Positions 23,401-34,002 of a stretch of DNA of 64,000 bases are shown in pieces. This DNA comes from Acorus gramineus. Its lineage: Eukaryota; Streptophyta; Magnoliopsida; Acorales; Acoraceae. How positions within the stretch are numbered: position 1 is the first letter of the stretch; every line of letters begins with the position of its first letter. Made by a program: the position numbers and the translations under genes. The stretch is from contig CM060854.1 in NCBI GenBank assembly GCA_030737835.1, positions 16,968,859 through 17,032,858 of the forward strand. The letters are read 5' to 3'. Below the pieces are notes generated by a model, which was not told the DNA's origin, searched no databases, and saw nothing but the letters and a program-made list of their open reading frames with translations.

Positions 23401-24632
23401 AAACAGATGTGGTCCATGTATTTATGACAGAAGAGCAAGATTGGAGGCAACCAATGATAAATTATCTTGCTCACGGCAGGCTTCCAGATGACGCAAAACA
23501 CAAAATTGATATTCGTCGTCGTGCATCGAGGTTCCTTCATTTTAACGACGAGTTATATCGTCGTGGTTATGATGGCGTCTTGATGAGATGTTTAAGGCAA
23601 GAAGAAGCAGAAACAGCTCTCAAAGAAGCACATTCTGGTATATGTGGCACGCATCAATCTGGGCCAAAGCTTCATCTTCATATCAAAAGAATGGGTTATT
23701 ATTGGCCTACTATGGTTAAAGACTGCATGAAATTTTTAAAAGGGTGTCAAGCTTGCCAAATCCATGGGGACTATATTCATCAGCCTCTGGAACCTCTACA
23801 TCCTACTGTTGCTTCATGGGCATTCAATAGTTGGGGACTCGACATAGTCGGACCCCTCCCGAAGTCATCTAAACAACATTGCTATATCCTGGCCGCAACA
23901 GATTACTTCTCTAAATGGGATGAAGCGATTCCTCTCAAAGAAGTCAATCGGAATTCGGTCATTAACTTTATCCAAGAAAATATTAGTTTTCGATATGGCA
24001 TTCCTCACTTCATTGTGACAGACAATGGTAAACTGTTCAAAAATGTTTCCATGGACCAATTTTGTGCCAAGTTCAAGATCATACAAAGGCGCTCGATGAT
24101 GTACAATGCTCCAGCCAATGGATTAGCGGAAGCCTTCAACAAGACCTTGTGTAAACTACTACAAAAGGTAGTTTCCAAGTCGAAAAAGGATTGGCATGAA
24201 CGTATAGGCGAAGTTCTTTGGGCTTACCGTACATCATTCCGAACTCCTACACAAGCAACCCCATATTCTCTTGTATACGGAGTAGAAACCATTCTTCCTC
24301 TCGGGCTTCAAATTCCTTTATTAAGAATCACTATTCAAGAAGGGCTTACTCAAGATGACAACGTCCAGCTTCGTCTAACGGAACTGGAAGCTTTAGATGA
24401 AAAGCGACTTGAAGCACAACAACGCATCAAATGCTACCAGGCACGTCTTTCTCGCGCATTCAATAAGAGAGTGCGTCCTCACTCCTTCCAAAAGGACGAT
24501 CTTGTGTTGGCAGTTAAACGGCCTATCATCATATCCCATAGAGCAGGGAAGAAATTCGATGCTAAATGGGATGGCCAGCATATTATCAACGAAGTCCACA
24601 CCAATGGTGCTTTACCTATTGACTACTCCTGA
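20412..24632 (+). CDS. pol: Tat element Pol: RT, RNase H, archaeal-type RNase H, integrase
   Basis: A 1406-codon uninterrupted frame. The N-terminal ~330 residues are low complexity. RT runs about 370-600: VEKKNGQIRICVDFRDLN, FMDGSSGYNQIRMAP, and the catalytic YVDD at 550-553. The connection and RNase H follow (about 650-800), then a second RNase H (about 840-970: KMFFDGAARREAAGAGIV, NNMAEYQALIIGLE, HGDSKLV, NRQADALANLA). Integrase has its HHCC site near 1076-1116 (EAHSGICGTH, GCQACQ) and DDE residues in SWGLDIVGP (~1143), VTDNGK (~1203) and NGLAEAFNK (~1240). No chromodomain. It copies element RNA into DNA and inserts it. A stop separates it from the protease frame. Confidence 0.9.
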   Translation: MILPLHALTPTSVTIPPLSGFVPEGHWSKKSSKLLQKAGFHISDMASLGTLPPKTIPCGMTKTQAHLIHAGEKMPISRRGLGFVPTPIVVKSAIRGDLSSNHIQVEMTNNSSTSESQSPQVNPTSASINNTQSKSRRTRRRGRQAQHQARLGGHDEVIQELHSVQQNPKQRVTSVSRRPEKLKTKSKVVHAPSTRQSVFSRLGPIAPISKTTMEPTRPTRQRRRLGGNHKEGRQLTTSSNSPMYPFCSKLTTIQVSASNDPSCVKPRTVVITTRPPSDAPMDDSSTSIVVSVNHNSIHDEPNIENTSHSDDELLDAQPDLDERERSTVDDLKEVNLGTEEDPRPTFLSALLALEEETAYVKLLQEYKDVFAWSYKEMPGLDPKIAVHQLAVRHGASPIKQGQRRYRPELIPQIENEVNKLIEAGFIREVKYPTWISSIVPVEKKNGQIRICVDFRDLNNACPKDDFPLPITELMVDATTGHEALSFMDGSSGYNQIRMAPKDEELTAFRTPKGIYCYKVMPFGLKNAGATYQRAMQKIFDDILHQTVECYVDDLVVKSKQRTSHLDDLRHIFNRLRRYQLRMNPLKCAFGVTSGKFLGFIVRHRGIEIDQSKIDAVLNMPEPKSLHDLRSLQGRLAYIRRFISNLAGRCHPFSRLMKKDTIFKWDATCQNALNSIKQYLLKPPVLSAPVPGVPLILYISAQEHSIGALLAQENHIGKEVACYYLSRTLIGAELNYSPIEKMCLALIFTTKKLRHYMLAHTIRLISKADPLKYIMSRPVLSGRLAKWALLLSEFEIIFVSQKAIKGQVLADFLADYPIPTEWELTENFPDEEVLSIDIVPSWKMFFDGAARREAAGAGIVFVTPKDEVLPFSFVLSEPCSNNMAEYQALIIGLELAVDMGIRELQIHGDSKLVICQIMGEYQVNKEDLIPYYTRALTLFHIIDDATIQHVPRGLNRQADALANLATTLTLPDTNRLVIPLCRKWVVVTDDTSNQIPVQTDVVHVFMTEEQDWRQPMINYLAHGRLPDDAKHKIDIRRRASRFLHFNDELYRRGYDGVLMRCLRQEEAETALKEAHSGICGTHQSGPKLHLHIKRMGYYWPTMVKDCMKFLKGCQACQIHGDYIHQPLEPLHPTVASWAFNSWGLDIVGPLPKSSKQHCYILAATDYFSKWDEAIPLKEVNRNSVINFIQENISFRYGIPHFIVTDNGKLFKNVSMDQFCAKFKIIQRRSMMYNAPANGLAEAFNKTLCKLLQKVVSKSKKDWHERIGEVLWAYRTSFRTPTQATPYSLVYGVETILPLGLQIPLLRITIQEGLTQDDNVQLRLTELEALDEKRLEAQQRIKCYQARLSRAFNKRVRPHSFQKDDLVLAVKRPIIISHRAGKKFDAKWDGQHIINEVHTNGALPIDYS

Positions 24633-25018
24633 AGGGACTCGACTTGGTCCAATCAATGGAAATTTCCTCAAAAGGTATTATCCATAAAAAGAAAAAAGAA
24701 AAAAAAGGTTCCAACCCTTCCTTGCTATAACTTGAACGCTTTGTTGGAAGGATTAAAAAAAAAAAAAAAAAAAAAAAGGAACTACGTGTGACTTGATCCC
24801 TTAAATATGGGTACATAGGCAGCCTAAGAAGTTACATCAGGTTCAGTCCAAACAAAAAATCATCACTTATCAAATCTTCATGCAAATAGCCTAAGAAATT
24901 ATATCAGGTTTAATTTGAACAAAAAAAATAATAAATCACCATCAATCATCATCCACAATTCTTTATTACAAATTCATAACAAAAAAAAGAGAGAGGATAT
25001 ACACAAAAAAAAAAGAAG

Positions 25019-25906
25019 CTAATATATGGAGCTAAAGTTCTGAAGGCGCTGCATCAACTCCTTTCTCCTGACGTCAACATTGCGGATGTCCGTAACCCTC
25101 GCCTTTTTCAACTGTTGAAGATGATCCTGTTTATTCTGCTTGTCAGTCAGAGCAATATCCCAAGTATTCACTGCATTGTCCTTCATAGAAACAATGTTAG
25201 ATGCAGCAGTGACATGAGCCTGGGCCTCTTCAAATATAATTCTAGCGGCCACTTCCTCCGACTTTGCAGTATCGAGCTTTGACTTGGCAACAGCAAGTTC
25301 AGACATGGCTACATCACGACCCTCAGTGAAAGATCTGATTTCCTCACCAAGGGAGGAAAGCTGACCATCTGTGTCTGAAACAAAATTCATAGTGAGCGTC
25401 GCTCGAGCGGTATGGTAGGCATCACAGTCAGAAAGGAATGACTCTATGTGAGTAGCAAAAGCATGATCATCTACATCAAACTTCTGAAGTTGCTCGCAAA
25501 AAAATATTCCCGCCGAGCTCCACCAGTTCTTCAAAGCAGTGAAACCGGCATGCAAGTAAGGTTCAAGAGTAGCAGCAATGAATTGACGGCAAAGTCCAAG
25601 CATCACAGGCGCCGTAGAACGCTTAAAATCTTCTCTTGTACACGAATTGTTTTTTGTTACCACTGAAAATTCTGGTGAAATCTCTTCAACTGGTTCAGAT
25701 GCATCAAGCTGAATTTCAACATGTACTGCTTGAGACTCAGCTTCAGTCATATCAGCAGCAGCCTTCGATGCACCTTCTGCATCATTGTCATGGTGGCTGT
25801 TCTCTATAAAGTCCCGTAACATGGAAAAGTCACGACCTCCGTCCCAATTATCAAAGCCAATATTGTCCAGATTGTCTAAAGGAATGGGTAAGCCCAAGCT
25901 AGACAT
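25019..25906 (-). CDS. Antisense gene of the Tat element, 295 aa, unknown function
   Basis: Lies between pol and the 3' LTR on the opposite strand, convergent with pol (stop codons 387 bp apart). From the ATG at 25906 the protein begins MSSLGLPIPLDNLDNIGFDN. An acidic N-terminal half is followed by a Cys/Trp-containing middle (GLCRQFIAATLEPYLHAGF, LKNWWSSAGIFFCEQL) and a long Ala/Lys/Glu-rich C-terminal half (about 175-285) likely to form a coiled coil. The frame could extend to 25996 but only through a poly-Phe run made by the T tract of the upstream intron, so I prefer 25906. I recognise no family. Antisense extra frames are known in some Tat-group elements, and this one has promoter and splice signals. 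Confidence 0.75.
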   Translation of the reverse strand: MSSLGLPIPLDNLDNIGFDNWDGGRDFSMLRDFIENSHHDNDAEGASKAAADMTEAESQAVHVEIQLDASEPVEEISPEFSVVTKNNSCTREDFKRSTAPVMLGLCRQFIAATLEPYLHAGFTALKNWWSSAGIFFCEQLQKFDVDDHAFATHIESFLSDCDAYHTARATLTMNFVSDTDGQLSSLGEEIRSFTEGRDVAMSELAVAKSKLDTAKSEEVAARIIFEEAQAHVTAASNIVSMKDNAVNTWDIALTDKQNKQDHLQQLKKARVTDIRNVDVRRKELMQRLQNFSSIY

Positions 25907-25920
25907 ATGCTCAGGTGAAA

Positions 25921-26080
25921 CTGTGCACACACAGAAAAAAAAGAAGGATAAAGGGTCATCAAAAAATAAAAATAAAAAAAAAAAAAAAAAAATCATATAT
26001 TATCTATGTTTGCATCATGCTATCTTTGAAGTAAACAAATCAAATCAAATAAATTTTTTTCTATATTCACATATACTAAC
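25921..26080 (-). other. Leader intron of the antisense gene
   Basis: On the minus strand the donor is AGAG/GTTAGTATATG (GT at 26080-26079), followed by a long T-rich tract and acceptor TGTGTGCACAG (ends 25921). Exon 2 then reaches the ATG at 25906 after 14 bases. The 5' exon (26081 to about 26155) has no ATG. This is a 160 bp 5' UTR intron with near-ideal signals. Confidence 0.65.
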
Positions 26081-26177
26081 CTCTAATGGCTTCAAGATGG
26101 TTTTGTTGAGGAAATTGACTCTTTCTTCTCTATCTCTTTTAATTTAATTTAATTGTTTTGTGAAAGACAGTAACCCC

Positions 26178-26185
26178 TATTTATA
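26178..26185 (-). promoter_or_regulatory. TATA box of the antisense gene
   Basis: Minus-strand GGCTATAAATAGGGG, about 100 bp before the predicted donor site. It lies outside the 3' LTR (which starts at 26488) and points away from it, so the antisense gene has its own promoter rather than using an LTR. Confidence 0.6.
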
Positions 26186-26472
26186 GCCACTTTTTTCCAT
26201 AAGTTTTTATATATATCTAAACAGATAAAATTTAAACTTGAAATATTGAGTATCACAACAAACATTTTAGTTGTGCCATCTATATCTAAATAAAATCAAA
26301 TTCAAAATTCAAAATTTAAAATTTAAATTTAAAATTTTAACATCATAACATACTTAATAGTTATGTCATCCCTATCTAAATGAAATCAAGTTTGAATTAA
26401 AAAAATAAAAATTAATTAATTAATTAATTAATCAAGGATGACAAAATTCGTCCTTGGACTCTTTTATCCATC

Positions 26473-26487
26473 CTTGTGGGGGCAATT
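26473..26487 (+). other. Polypurine tract region of Tat element
   Basis: CTTGTGGGGGCAATT directly before the 3' LTR. The G-run is the probable plus-strand primer for reverse transcription. Confidence 0.6.
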
Positions 26488-26576
26488 TGTAAACACACAA
26501 AAAAAAAATAATGTGCTAGGCCAAAACGGGCCTGTTGGGCCGGCCCACTTAGCCCTGCCAGGGCAGGGCCAAATTA

Positions 26577-26609
<33 letters not shown>

Positions 26610-27577
26610 GAAAAGGAATTAGTTAAAATTAATTAAAATCAAATCAATAAATAAATAAAGAAAAAGTCAACAAAAAAATTTTCCTAACTACCCACACCTC
26701 CTAAAACTACCCATTACCTTTTATAACCACCCCTCCCTTCCTTTATAAATAAGAGGGAGGGGAGAGAGAAAAGAGGAGGAAAAAAGGAAAAAAAGAAAGG
26801 AAAGGAAAAAAGGAAAAAAAGAAAAGGAGGAAGAAAGGCAAGAAAAAAAAAAGAGCCTAAAGGGAGAAAAGGGAAGAAAGGCAAGGAAAAAAAAAGGCCT
26901 AAGGGAGAGAAGGAAGAAAGCCAAAGCAAGAAGAAGAAGAAGAAGAAGAAGAAGAAGAAGGGTGGGGAAAAATCCAAGGGAGAGATATACAAACTCTCCC
27001 TCGATTCCACCTTCTTCTTGAAGAATCCACCAAAAGAAGAAGAAGTCAAGAAAGCCAAAGAAGAAGAAAAGGAAAAGTGTGGAGAAAATCCAAGGGAGAG
27101 AAATACTAACTCTCCCTCGATTCCACCTTCTTCTTAAAGAAAAGTGTGGAGAAAATCCAAGGGAGAGAAATACTAACTCTCCCTCGATTCCACCTTCTTC
27201 TTGAAGAATATCTTCACTTTGTTCATGAAGGAGAAAGTCCAGAGAAGAGAAGATCAGGAAAAAGCGGCTTCAAATCAAATTACAAGTTCAAAAAATTCAA
27301 GAAGGGTGAAGAACAAAGCACCACTGGTCCTAAACAACAAGGCTCAAAATCAAAAGGCCAGAAGGATCTCGCACCGCAAGCCTCTTCTTCCTTTTAAATT
27401 TTCACAAACTTGTAAAAATCTCTGAAGTTGTAATTCTCGAGACACTCTTCAAAGGAGACCGAGGATCAGAGGATTAAAAGATCGAGTTGTACCCACGTCA
27501 CCCTTTTTATGTATTGATTTGCTCTCCGAGCATATCATCATCTTTAAAATTTGTAAGGGACATTTTTGTTCGCTACA
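26488..27577 (+). repeat. 3' LTR of Tat element, 1090 bp
   Basis: Starts TGTAAACACAC and ends TTCGCTACA, matching the 5' LTR. It holds one GCCCTGCC/GGCAGGGC palindrome instead of about four, has longer GAA runs near 26930-26960, and keeps the TATAAATA and the hairpin repeat units. Confidence 0.92.
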
Positions 27578-27582
27578 ATGAT

Positions 27583-29641
27583 GTTAGCCAAGGTGTTGGC
27601 AAACCGCTTGTGCAAGGATTGCACTATTTTAGTTGATGAGAACCAAACTACGTTCTTAAAAGGGTGCTCACTTCAGGACAGCTTTCTAATAGCATAGGAA
27701 TCGATTTCTGTCGTGTTTAAATCAAAGGCAAAAGGATGGCGATGAAACTAGACTTCACAAGGGCCTATGATTGCGTGGATCGCGATTTCTTGCTCCACAT
27801 TCTCGAGCTACACGGTTTTGGACCACAATGGGTTTGGATGATTGCCCAATGCACTAGGTGGGCACATGCGTCAATCATGTTGAATGCGGAATTTCATAGC
27901 TTCTTCCCAATAAACCGTGGGCTACTTCAGGGTGACCCACTCTCTTTGATCTTGTTTATTTTGGTGGCTAATGTTCTCAGTCGTACGTGTCGATTGGCAA
28001 TGGATGAGGGCTGAGTTGCAGGCTTGGGAGGTGTGCGCAAAGAGGGGGTGGTCTCCCATCTGCAATGCGTAGATGATACATTGTTACTTGGGGAGGCTAC
28101 AAAGGAAAATATCAGGGGCTTCCAGTTTGTACTCAGCTATTTTGAACGAGTGTCAGGGCTCAGCTTAAATTAGAGCAAATGCACAATAATTCCCATAAAC
28201 CTGGAGGCATTGGATGCTGTACTATTGGCCAGGCTAGTAGGCTATCAGGTGCAACAACTCCCATTTTGCCATTTGGGCTTGCCTTTGGTGAAAGCTAGCG
28301 AAAGCGGATTGGGACACTGTTACAAAGAATGCAACGACGGCTTGCGGGGGTGGAAGGGACATGCGCTCGGTACGGAGGGAAGCTGGTGTATCTATAGGCG
28401 GTCTTGTCCAACATGCCACTCTTCTTCCTATCAATCTATCGATCCGAAAGGGGTGGTTGAACACAATGAGTCGATTTGGCGAGCGTTCTTGTGGAACGGG
28501 GTGGCGGAGAAGGACAGGAGGTTGTGCTTGGTCAGGTTGGAGCACGTGTGTCAATTGAAAGAGGTTGGCAGAATGGGCATTTGAAGCGTGGATGGCATGA
28601 ACTGGGCCATGCTTGTGAAACGGTTGTGGAGGTGGGTCACGGCACCGAACGAGGGTTGGGCGCGGTTTCTACAATCAAGGTATAGAGCGACTAGGCAAGG
28701 GCACCATTTTCCAACATGCACATGACGTGTAACCAGAATTAGCAAAGGTGTGTTTGGGCTCGGGAAGGAATTTGGGCAAAACTTGCAATGGGAGGTGGGA
28801 AATGGTGAGAGCATATTTTTCCAGGCAAGATTGGTGGATTGGGGACGGACCACTATAGGACCGATTCCCTTATCTCTTTTGGCTCGTGTCTAACAGGATG
28901 GGACGAGTAAAGGAGTTCTAGACCTCGGAAGAACTCAAACCGTGGGACATCAGGTTGCACAGCGTCTTGACACTTGCTGAAACAGACTGTTTTTTGGAGT
29001 TGATCGGATGGATAATGGCGACCAGGCTACACCAAGGCAACATTGACAAGGTGAAGTGGAGCGAACACGCGAGTGGGGTCTTTACAGTGAAAGCTGGATA
29101 TGCGTGGTGGCAAAAGGCGCAGCCCCCAGTGGATGCTACTACCAATAAATGGAAAGAAATATGAAAGATACAGGTCCCAGTGAAAGTTCAGGTATTTATG
29201 TGGCTCACCTATCAGGAGCAGCTGCTAACGCGAGTATATCATGCGAAATGGAGACCCGGGGAGTTGACCATGTGCGCCTTATGCAACGCAATACCTGAGA
29301 CGGTGACCCATTTGATGTGCGAGTGTCGGGTGTCACGACTGCTATGGGCGCACTTGGGGGCAGCCACCGGAATTGCTTCTCTTGATGCCAATCTGGAGGC
29401 GCTATGATGGGCAGGGAAGCGTTTGAGGAAGAGAGGAGATCAATGCACAGCGGCAAAGATTACCCAAATGGTGGTACCGGTGGAAGCATGGGCCATCTGG
29501 TTAACGCGCAACCATGAAGTCTTCAAATCCGCACGAGTATACATTGAAAACCTGGTGGAGCTAGCGAAGATGTTCATCACGACATGGGGCAGTGGACTAA
29601 CCAATACTTCATCGGTGAGGTTCAGGGGGGCGGTGCGCTAG
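27583..29641 (+). pseudogene. LINE ORF2 reverse transcriptase and zf-RVT end
   Basis: Resumes the LINE RT after the Tat insertion: MLAKVLANRLCKDC, ENQTTFLKGCSLQDSFLIA, KLDFTRAYDCVDRDFLL, NRGLLQGDPLSLILFILVAN, and catalytic CVDDTLLLG near 28068 (Val in place of the usual Ala). The C-terminal zf-RVT motif has VKVQVFMWL, CALCNAIPETVTHLMCEC and WAIWLTRNHEVF. Stops at 28012, 28170, 29163 and 29406 plus frame changes mark a dead copy. A short tail of eight A residues follows at 29863. Confidence 0.85.
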
Positions 29642-29870
29642 TGGTGACGGGCTAGCACAGAAGCAAGGGAGATGAGAGGGTGGTTCCGATTTTTTTGAGA
29701 AGTCCTAAGGTTGGTAGCTATTCACTAAAAATCTCCTTAAAGGAACTGCTCCTATTTTTACCCTGTAATTTATTCTCTAAGTCACATTTTCTCTTATCTA
29801 TCCCGTTCAGACTTTATATTTTGATACTTTCACATTTGCAATACAATTTCTAACTTCTCTCCAAAAAAAA

Positions 29871-32800
29871 GTTGACGTAACCAGATAAAGAAGAAGAAAG
29901 AATTTTGTGAGACCATTACACTACCACCTGCGATTACCATGTTATATAGTCTTACATTCTCATTTTCAATTTGGGTTGAAAAATCAAGAAACTTCAAAGT
30001 GAATTTTCATCCCAATTGAAATTTGGACCAATTGGCCAGATCATCCTGATACATTCTTAAGAAAGAAAGAAATCATATGTTTCTTAAGTTATGTGGAAAT
30101 TAACCTCCCGTATGACGTAGAATATAAGGCAAGAATAATAAAGAATACATGAGAATAACTCAAAAAGTTGCTTGTTTTAATATAATAAACCCCGATAGTT
30201 ATATCTGGATAAACTAAGATAAGGTCTGATTGCTATTCTAAAAAAATATTGGAATTGCTTATCAAGACTTATCTATGCCAATGGATAAAAATACCTCTGT
30301 CATTTTAAAAAATTTATCTCATCTTACAGTCTCACACATATTTCAAAAACGGTCACATCTATCAAATCAATCATATATCTCTCACACTATTCCCAGGGAG
30401 CACAGTTATCATTTAAAAAATCATAAACTCTTATTCATCCCTTATCAACCATTTATCATCACTTTATCCAAGATGAACCAAACAACAAAAAAAATCATTT
30501 TTACGTTTTCCAATTAGAATAACAAAAAAGATAACCACACAAAAAGTTTCTCAACCTGAATTGTTATATATCTCAGTATAGCTATCAGGAGCGAATAACC
30601 CAATGTCACACCCCATATAGGGAGTAAAAGAATTCAGATGTATATTGTCTCAGGCACAAGAGGACTTCAAGTTTGGTAAGGACCACATTCAGGGGGTTAG
30701 TAACTTGTCTGGGACAAATCAGGGAACATAACCACGCCCTCTTTATTAAAGGATACAAGGAATATCTTAATATTTAAAAAAAGTTAAGATTCAATATACA
30801 GTGGTGCCCACTAATACATATATGCTCATATATCAAGAAAAGACTAATATATAAGCTTTCAAAATAGATAGGATGGTTATACAAGAAATGAGCAGGTTTA
30901 AGAAAGAAAATGCGAGATTTAATAACTCAATATTTAAATGTCATGCATAAGCGTTTACAGAACATAGAGGGAATCCAATAGACCAAAGGAAAGCTATACG
31001 ACCATCATTCAGATTCCAAAGATCCCAACCATGAAGACAATTTCAGCAACTACATGACCATTCTTCACCTCTGCTTGACAATCTATCTCTACAGTAACCT
31101 TGGTGTACCCTAACTAAGGCTTTCTAAGCCATCCCTGTTTACTACTTTGCTCAAGGTGGTGAAGCCTACATAAAACTTAAGAAATCACAATAAAACACAT
31201 GACAGAGCAGAATACAAGGGTCATCAAGTAGGAGCAACCAAGGCAGAAAGCAATCCAACACTCTCTGTACAACTGTTTATGAAACCATTCAACTAGAACA
31301 TGAGTTGCTACTAAAAGATTATTTGATCTTTCAAAATTATATCATGAAGATAATCAATTGACGATTTATGGACAAGGAAAAACCAATAAGAGCATCCCAC
31401 ACAGGGAAAATTTACACCGTTGAAGGTGAAACAGTATGAATAGAGCAGGTGATAATAAACAACAATGGTCAATGTGACCATCTACAAACTCAATAAGCCG
31501 AACCAAAATACGAAGCCTGGCCGTAAAACAAACACTGAGAAAATAGAGTAAAATGGCAATATAGCATCCGAGACGGTAAAATTACACAGTCAGAGCTGAA
31601 CATATTGCTTAACAATATGATTAGACCAGGTGATAAACAAGAATGGTCAATGTGATCACCAACAAAAACCAAAATATGAAATAACGAAGCACCATCATGC
31701 ATAAGCATGAGCCTAGGAGATATCATGGGGTGTGTGTGTGTGTGTCTGAAGGAATAAAAAGCAACCTAAAGGCATGAAAGTAGGGTTTAATAAATTGCAT
31801 CTAGAAATGCTTGGTTCAAGGTGCTCCTTCATAAGCTGAACATACATCACTAATTTAGAACAACTAGATGATGAATGGATGAAGCAATGAGCATAGCATT
31901 TACATCATAGATTCACAAACTTGCTGCATGCTAATTACTTCAGCCTGAAGATCTTCAGTACACAGTAGTATATGATCACCCACAAGAGATATTATTTTAA
32001 AAAAATGGCCTTCTAATTAGATGGTGTCAAAAAATATAATAGAGCACAAAACTGCCCATGAACATGATGTTGAAGATGCAAAAGAGCAAATGAAACAACA
32101 CAAGTACCTGGCATGTGCGAATTATAAGAACTTCTAGATTATAATTCATTGATGAAACAAAAATTAGAAATAACATAACTAGCCTACCTTGAGGAGGACG
32201 CAACAGGACAATTCATTGAGTGCTGAATTCATTGAGCCAACTCAAGTGAATACTCAATGGGTACCAAATTTATCAGTTAGCATAACAAGCATAACTGATT
32301 TTCTTGCAGCCCTAAGGTCCTCAAAGGGTACAGAATTCATCAAGCCAACTCAAGTTAATCCTTAGCTTCAACAGATTCTTGAGGAGAATACAAAGGGTAA
32401 TTTATAATAGAGTAGAAATCTGCTAGTCCTTAAATATCACAGGTAGCACATTCAAATGTAGTCTGTAAGGCCTCAGCCTGATTGTCAAGGCATCTCCTCC
32501 TGGCATGAAGTTTTCATTTGGATCTTGGAAAAGTGCTTTACACTTTTATGTAACAAAACTCATGTCTATGGAAAGAAAAAAAAATTGCATTCTATTGAAT
32601 TGTGTTAAAAAAAAAAAAAAAGTGTGTGTGTGTGTGTGTTTGTGTGTTTTAAGTAATTGGTCAAGAAAAGGGGACTCCACGCCTTCATTAAGTAGGAGAC
32701 ACATTAACTGCCACTCAAGAAAACTGAAATCATGGATTAAAAAAAAATTAAAAAAACACTCTGATTTCAACTAATAAAGAAAAACGTGACATTCTAGTAA

Positions 32801-33664
32801 AAGAAAAGTGAAACAATAGTGTAACATAGTTTGACCCTCTTGCATTAAGTCTAATATTCATAGTGGACAAGACCAAAAAATAATCTTGCAAAAGTCAACC
32901 ACCACATAGAGGATCAACAACCAGGATAAACATTAAGAAAAACAAACTCAAAGACTTATTTCTAGAGCTAAAACTCCTAAGATCTCCTTGAACTCTCCTG
33001 TCAAAGAATTCCATATGCAAGAAGTAAACAAGTGCCAAATATTTCATTCTTTGTTCCACAGATTTAAAATATCCTACAAGAACAAGTTGGATAAATTACT
33101 GAAAGAATGAACATATCCTAAGAGAGCCTCAAAGTAAAATCCAATGAAAGAATTTTCTAAGGCGAGGAGCAGATCTGGTTCCTCCATAACAAAAGTATAC
33201 TATCTTCCAAAAGGTTGACATCCCAAATTAACATTCTACCATACATGCATGCCTCAAGTGTCTGATTCAACATATAAGCAGCCATCATGCAAGCAAAAGA
33301 CATGAAATAATCTGTGCACAACTCAGATGCTTGTCTTTACATATACCATTTCCTCAATTTTCTCCTACTTTTCCCCCTGAAACTTGAGCTTTAATACACC
33401 CAGCTCTCCTTTTAGCCCTACTTTTATCCCCACAAACTATATACCTTCATATGGGTGTGTGTACATTCATTTATCCCCACAAACTATATACTTTTATATG
33501 GATGCATATATTTTCATATGGAGGAACATTCTTATTATATTCTTTTCTTACAAAAGTATATACACCAGAAGCTAAAAATGAGGCTGGAAATGGAGGTAGA
33601 TGTATCTTTTTTCCTAAAACTTACCACATAAACTTCATTATCTTTTGTTTTCACACTATCTTCT
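29871..33664. other. AT-rich spacer, possible old LTR end, microsatellites
   Basis: No gene recognised. TGTCACACCCCATATAGGG at 30604 is, in reverse complement, like the GGGGYGTGACA ends of the chromovirus LTRs here, so a decayed minus-strand LTR may start at this point. A diverged tandem repeat has one copy near 31446-31505 and another near 31623-31680 (both contain TGGTCAATGTGA). GT runs lie at 31730-31745 and 32622-32645. Confidence 0.35.
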
Positions 33665-34002
33665 GAAAAAGAAAAAAAACCATTCTATCTGGACCAGTGA
33701 TCTTCTTTATTTATTAAGTTTCTCCTCTTCAAAATCAATTCTCTTTTATCTACATTGATTTACTCACTAGAAAAAAAGAGAGAACAACTTCAGTGCAGAC
33801 CGCATTGTACATATCATCTGACCATAACACATCAACAAAACAAATGGTATAAGGATCCTCATTTTTTATTATGAAAGAGCAACCATAGCAATGCACCTAC
33901 TCAACAAGTATATAATCAATATGTAACATGTTAGATCTCCATGATGCAATCATCTAACTCACTAATCAATAAATCCTGCATAAAACAACACCCACAAAAT
34001 CA
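33665..34002 (+). repeat. Dispersed ~340 bp repeat, copy 1
   Basis: Aligns in direct orientation with 53211-53554 over nearly its full length (for example CCATTCTATCTGGA, CCGCATTGTACATATCAT, ATCTCCATGATGCAATC, CTGCATAAAACAACACCCAC), with scattered substitutions and short indels. Flanks on both sides are unrelated. No coding sense. Confidence 0.8.

Larger units (their letters stand above)
15783..27577 (+). mobile_element. Near-complete Ty3/gypsy Tat-lineage retrotransposon, 11.8 kb
   Basis: Two LTRs (15783-16940, 26488-27577) frame gag, protease, and an RT-RNase H-aRH-integrase frame, plus an antisense gene before the 3' LTR. A perfect 5-bp duplication ATGAT (15778-15782 and 27578-27582) flanks it. 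The second RNase H between RT and integrase and the lack of a chromodomain point to the Tat group. The LTRs look close: I count about ten differences in the last ~390 bp, so insertion is fairly recent compared with the LINE. No primer site matching a tRNA I know is evident after 16940. A stop codon separates protease from pol. Confidence 0.92.
9650..29870 (+). mobile_element. L1-type LINE, split by two LTR-element insertions
   Basis: Three collinear pieces of one non-LTR retrotransposon: about 9650-12372 (ORF1 and endonuclease), 14798-15782 (middle of ORF2) and 27583-29870 (reverse transcriptase, zinc-knuckle C-terminus, short A tail at 29863-29870). The coding sense resumes after each insertion. 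The 5' limit is uncertain and I found no target duplication for the LINE itself. Many stops and frameshifts, so it is inactive. Confidence 0.85.

Noticed and set aside
25907..25996. N-terminal extension of the antisense Tat protein through a poly-Phe stretch
   Set aside because: The extension translates the T-rich tract of a well-formed intron acceptor; the ATG at 25906 lies in exon 2 and is the better start.
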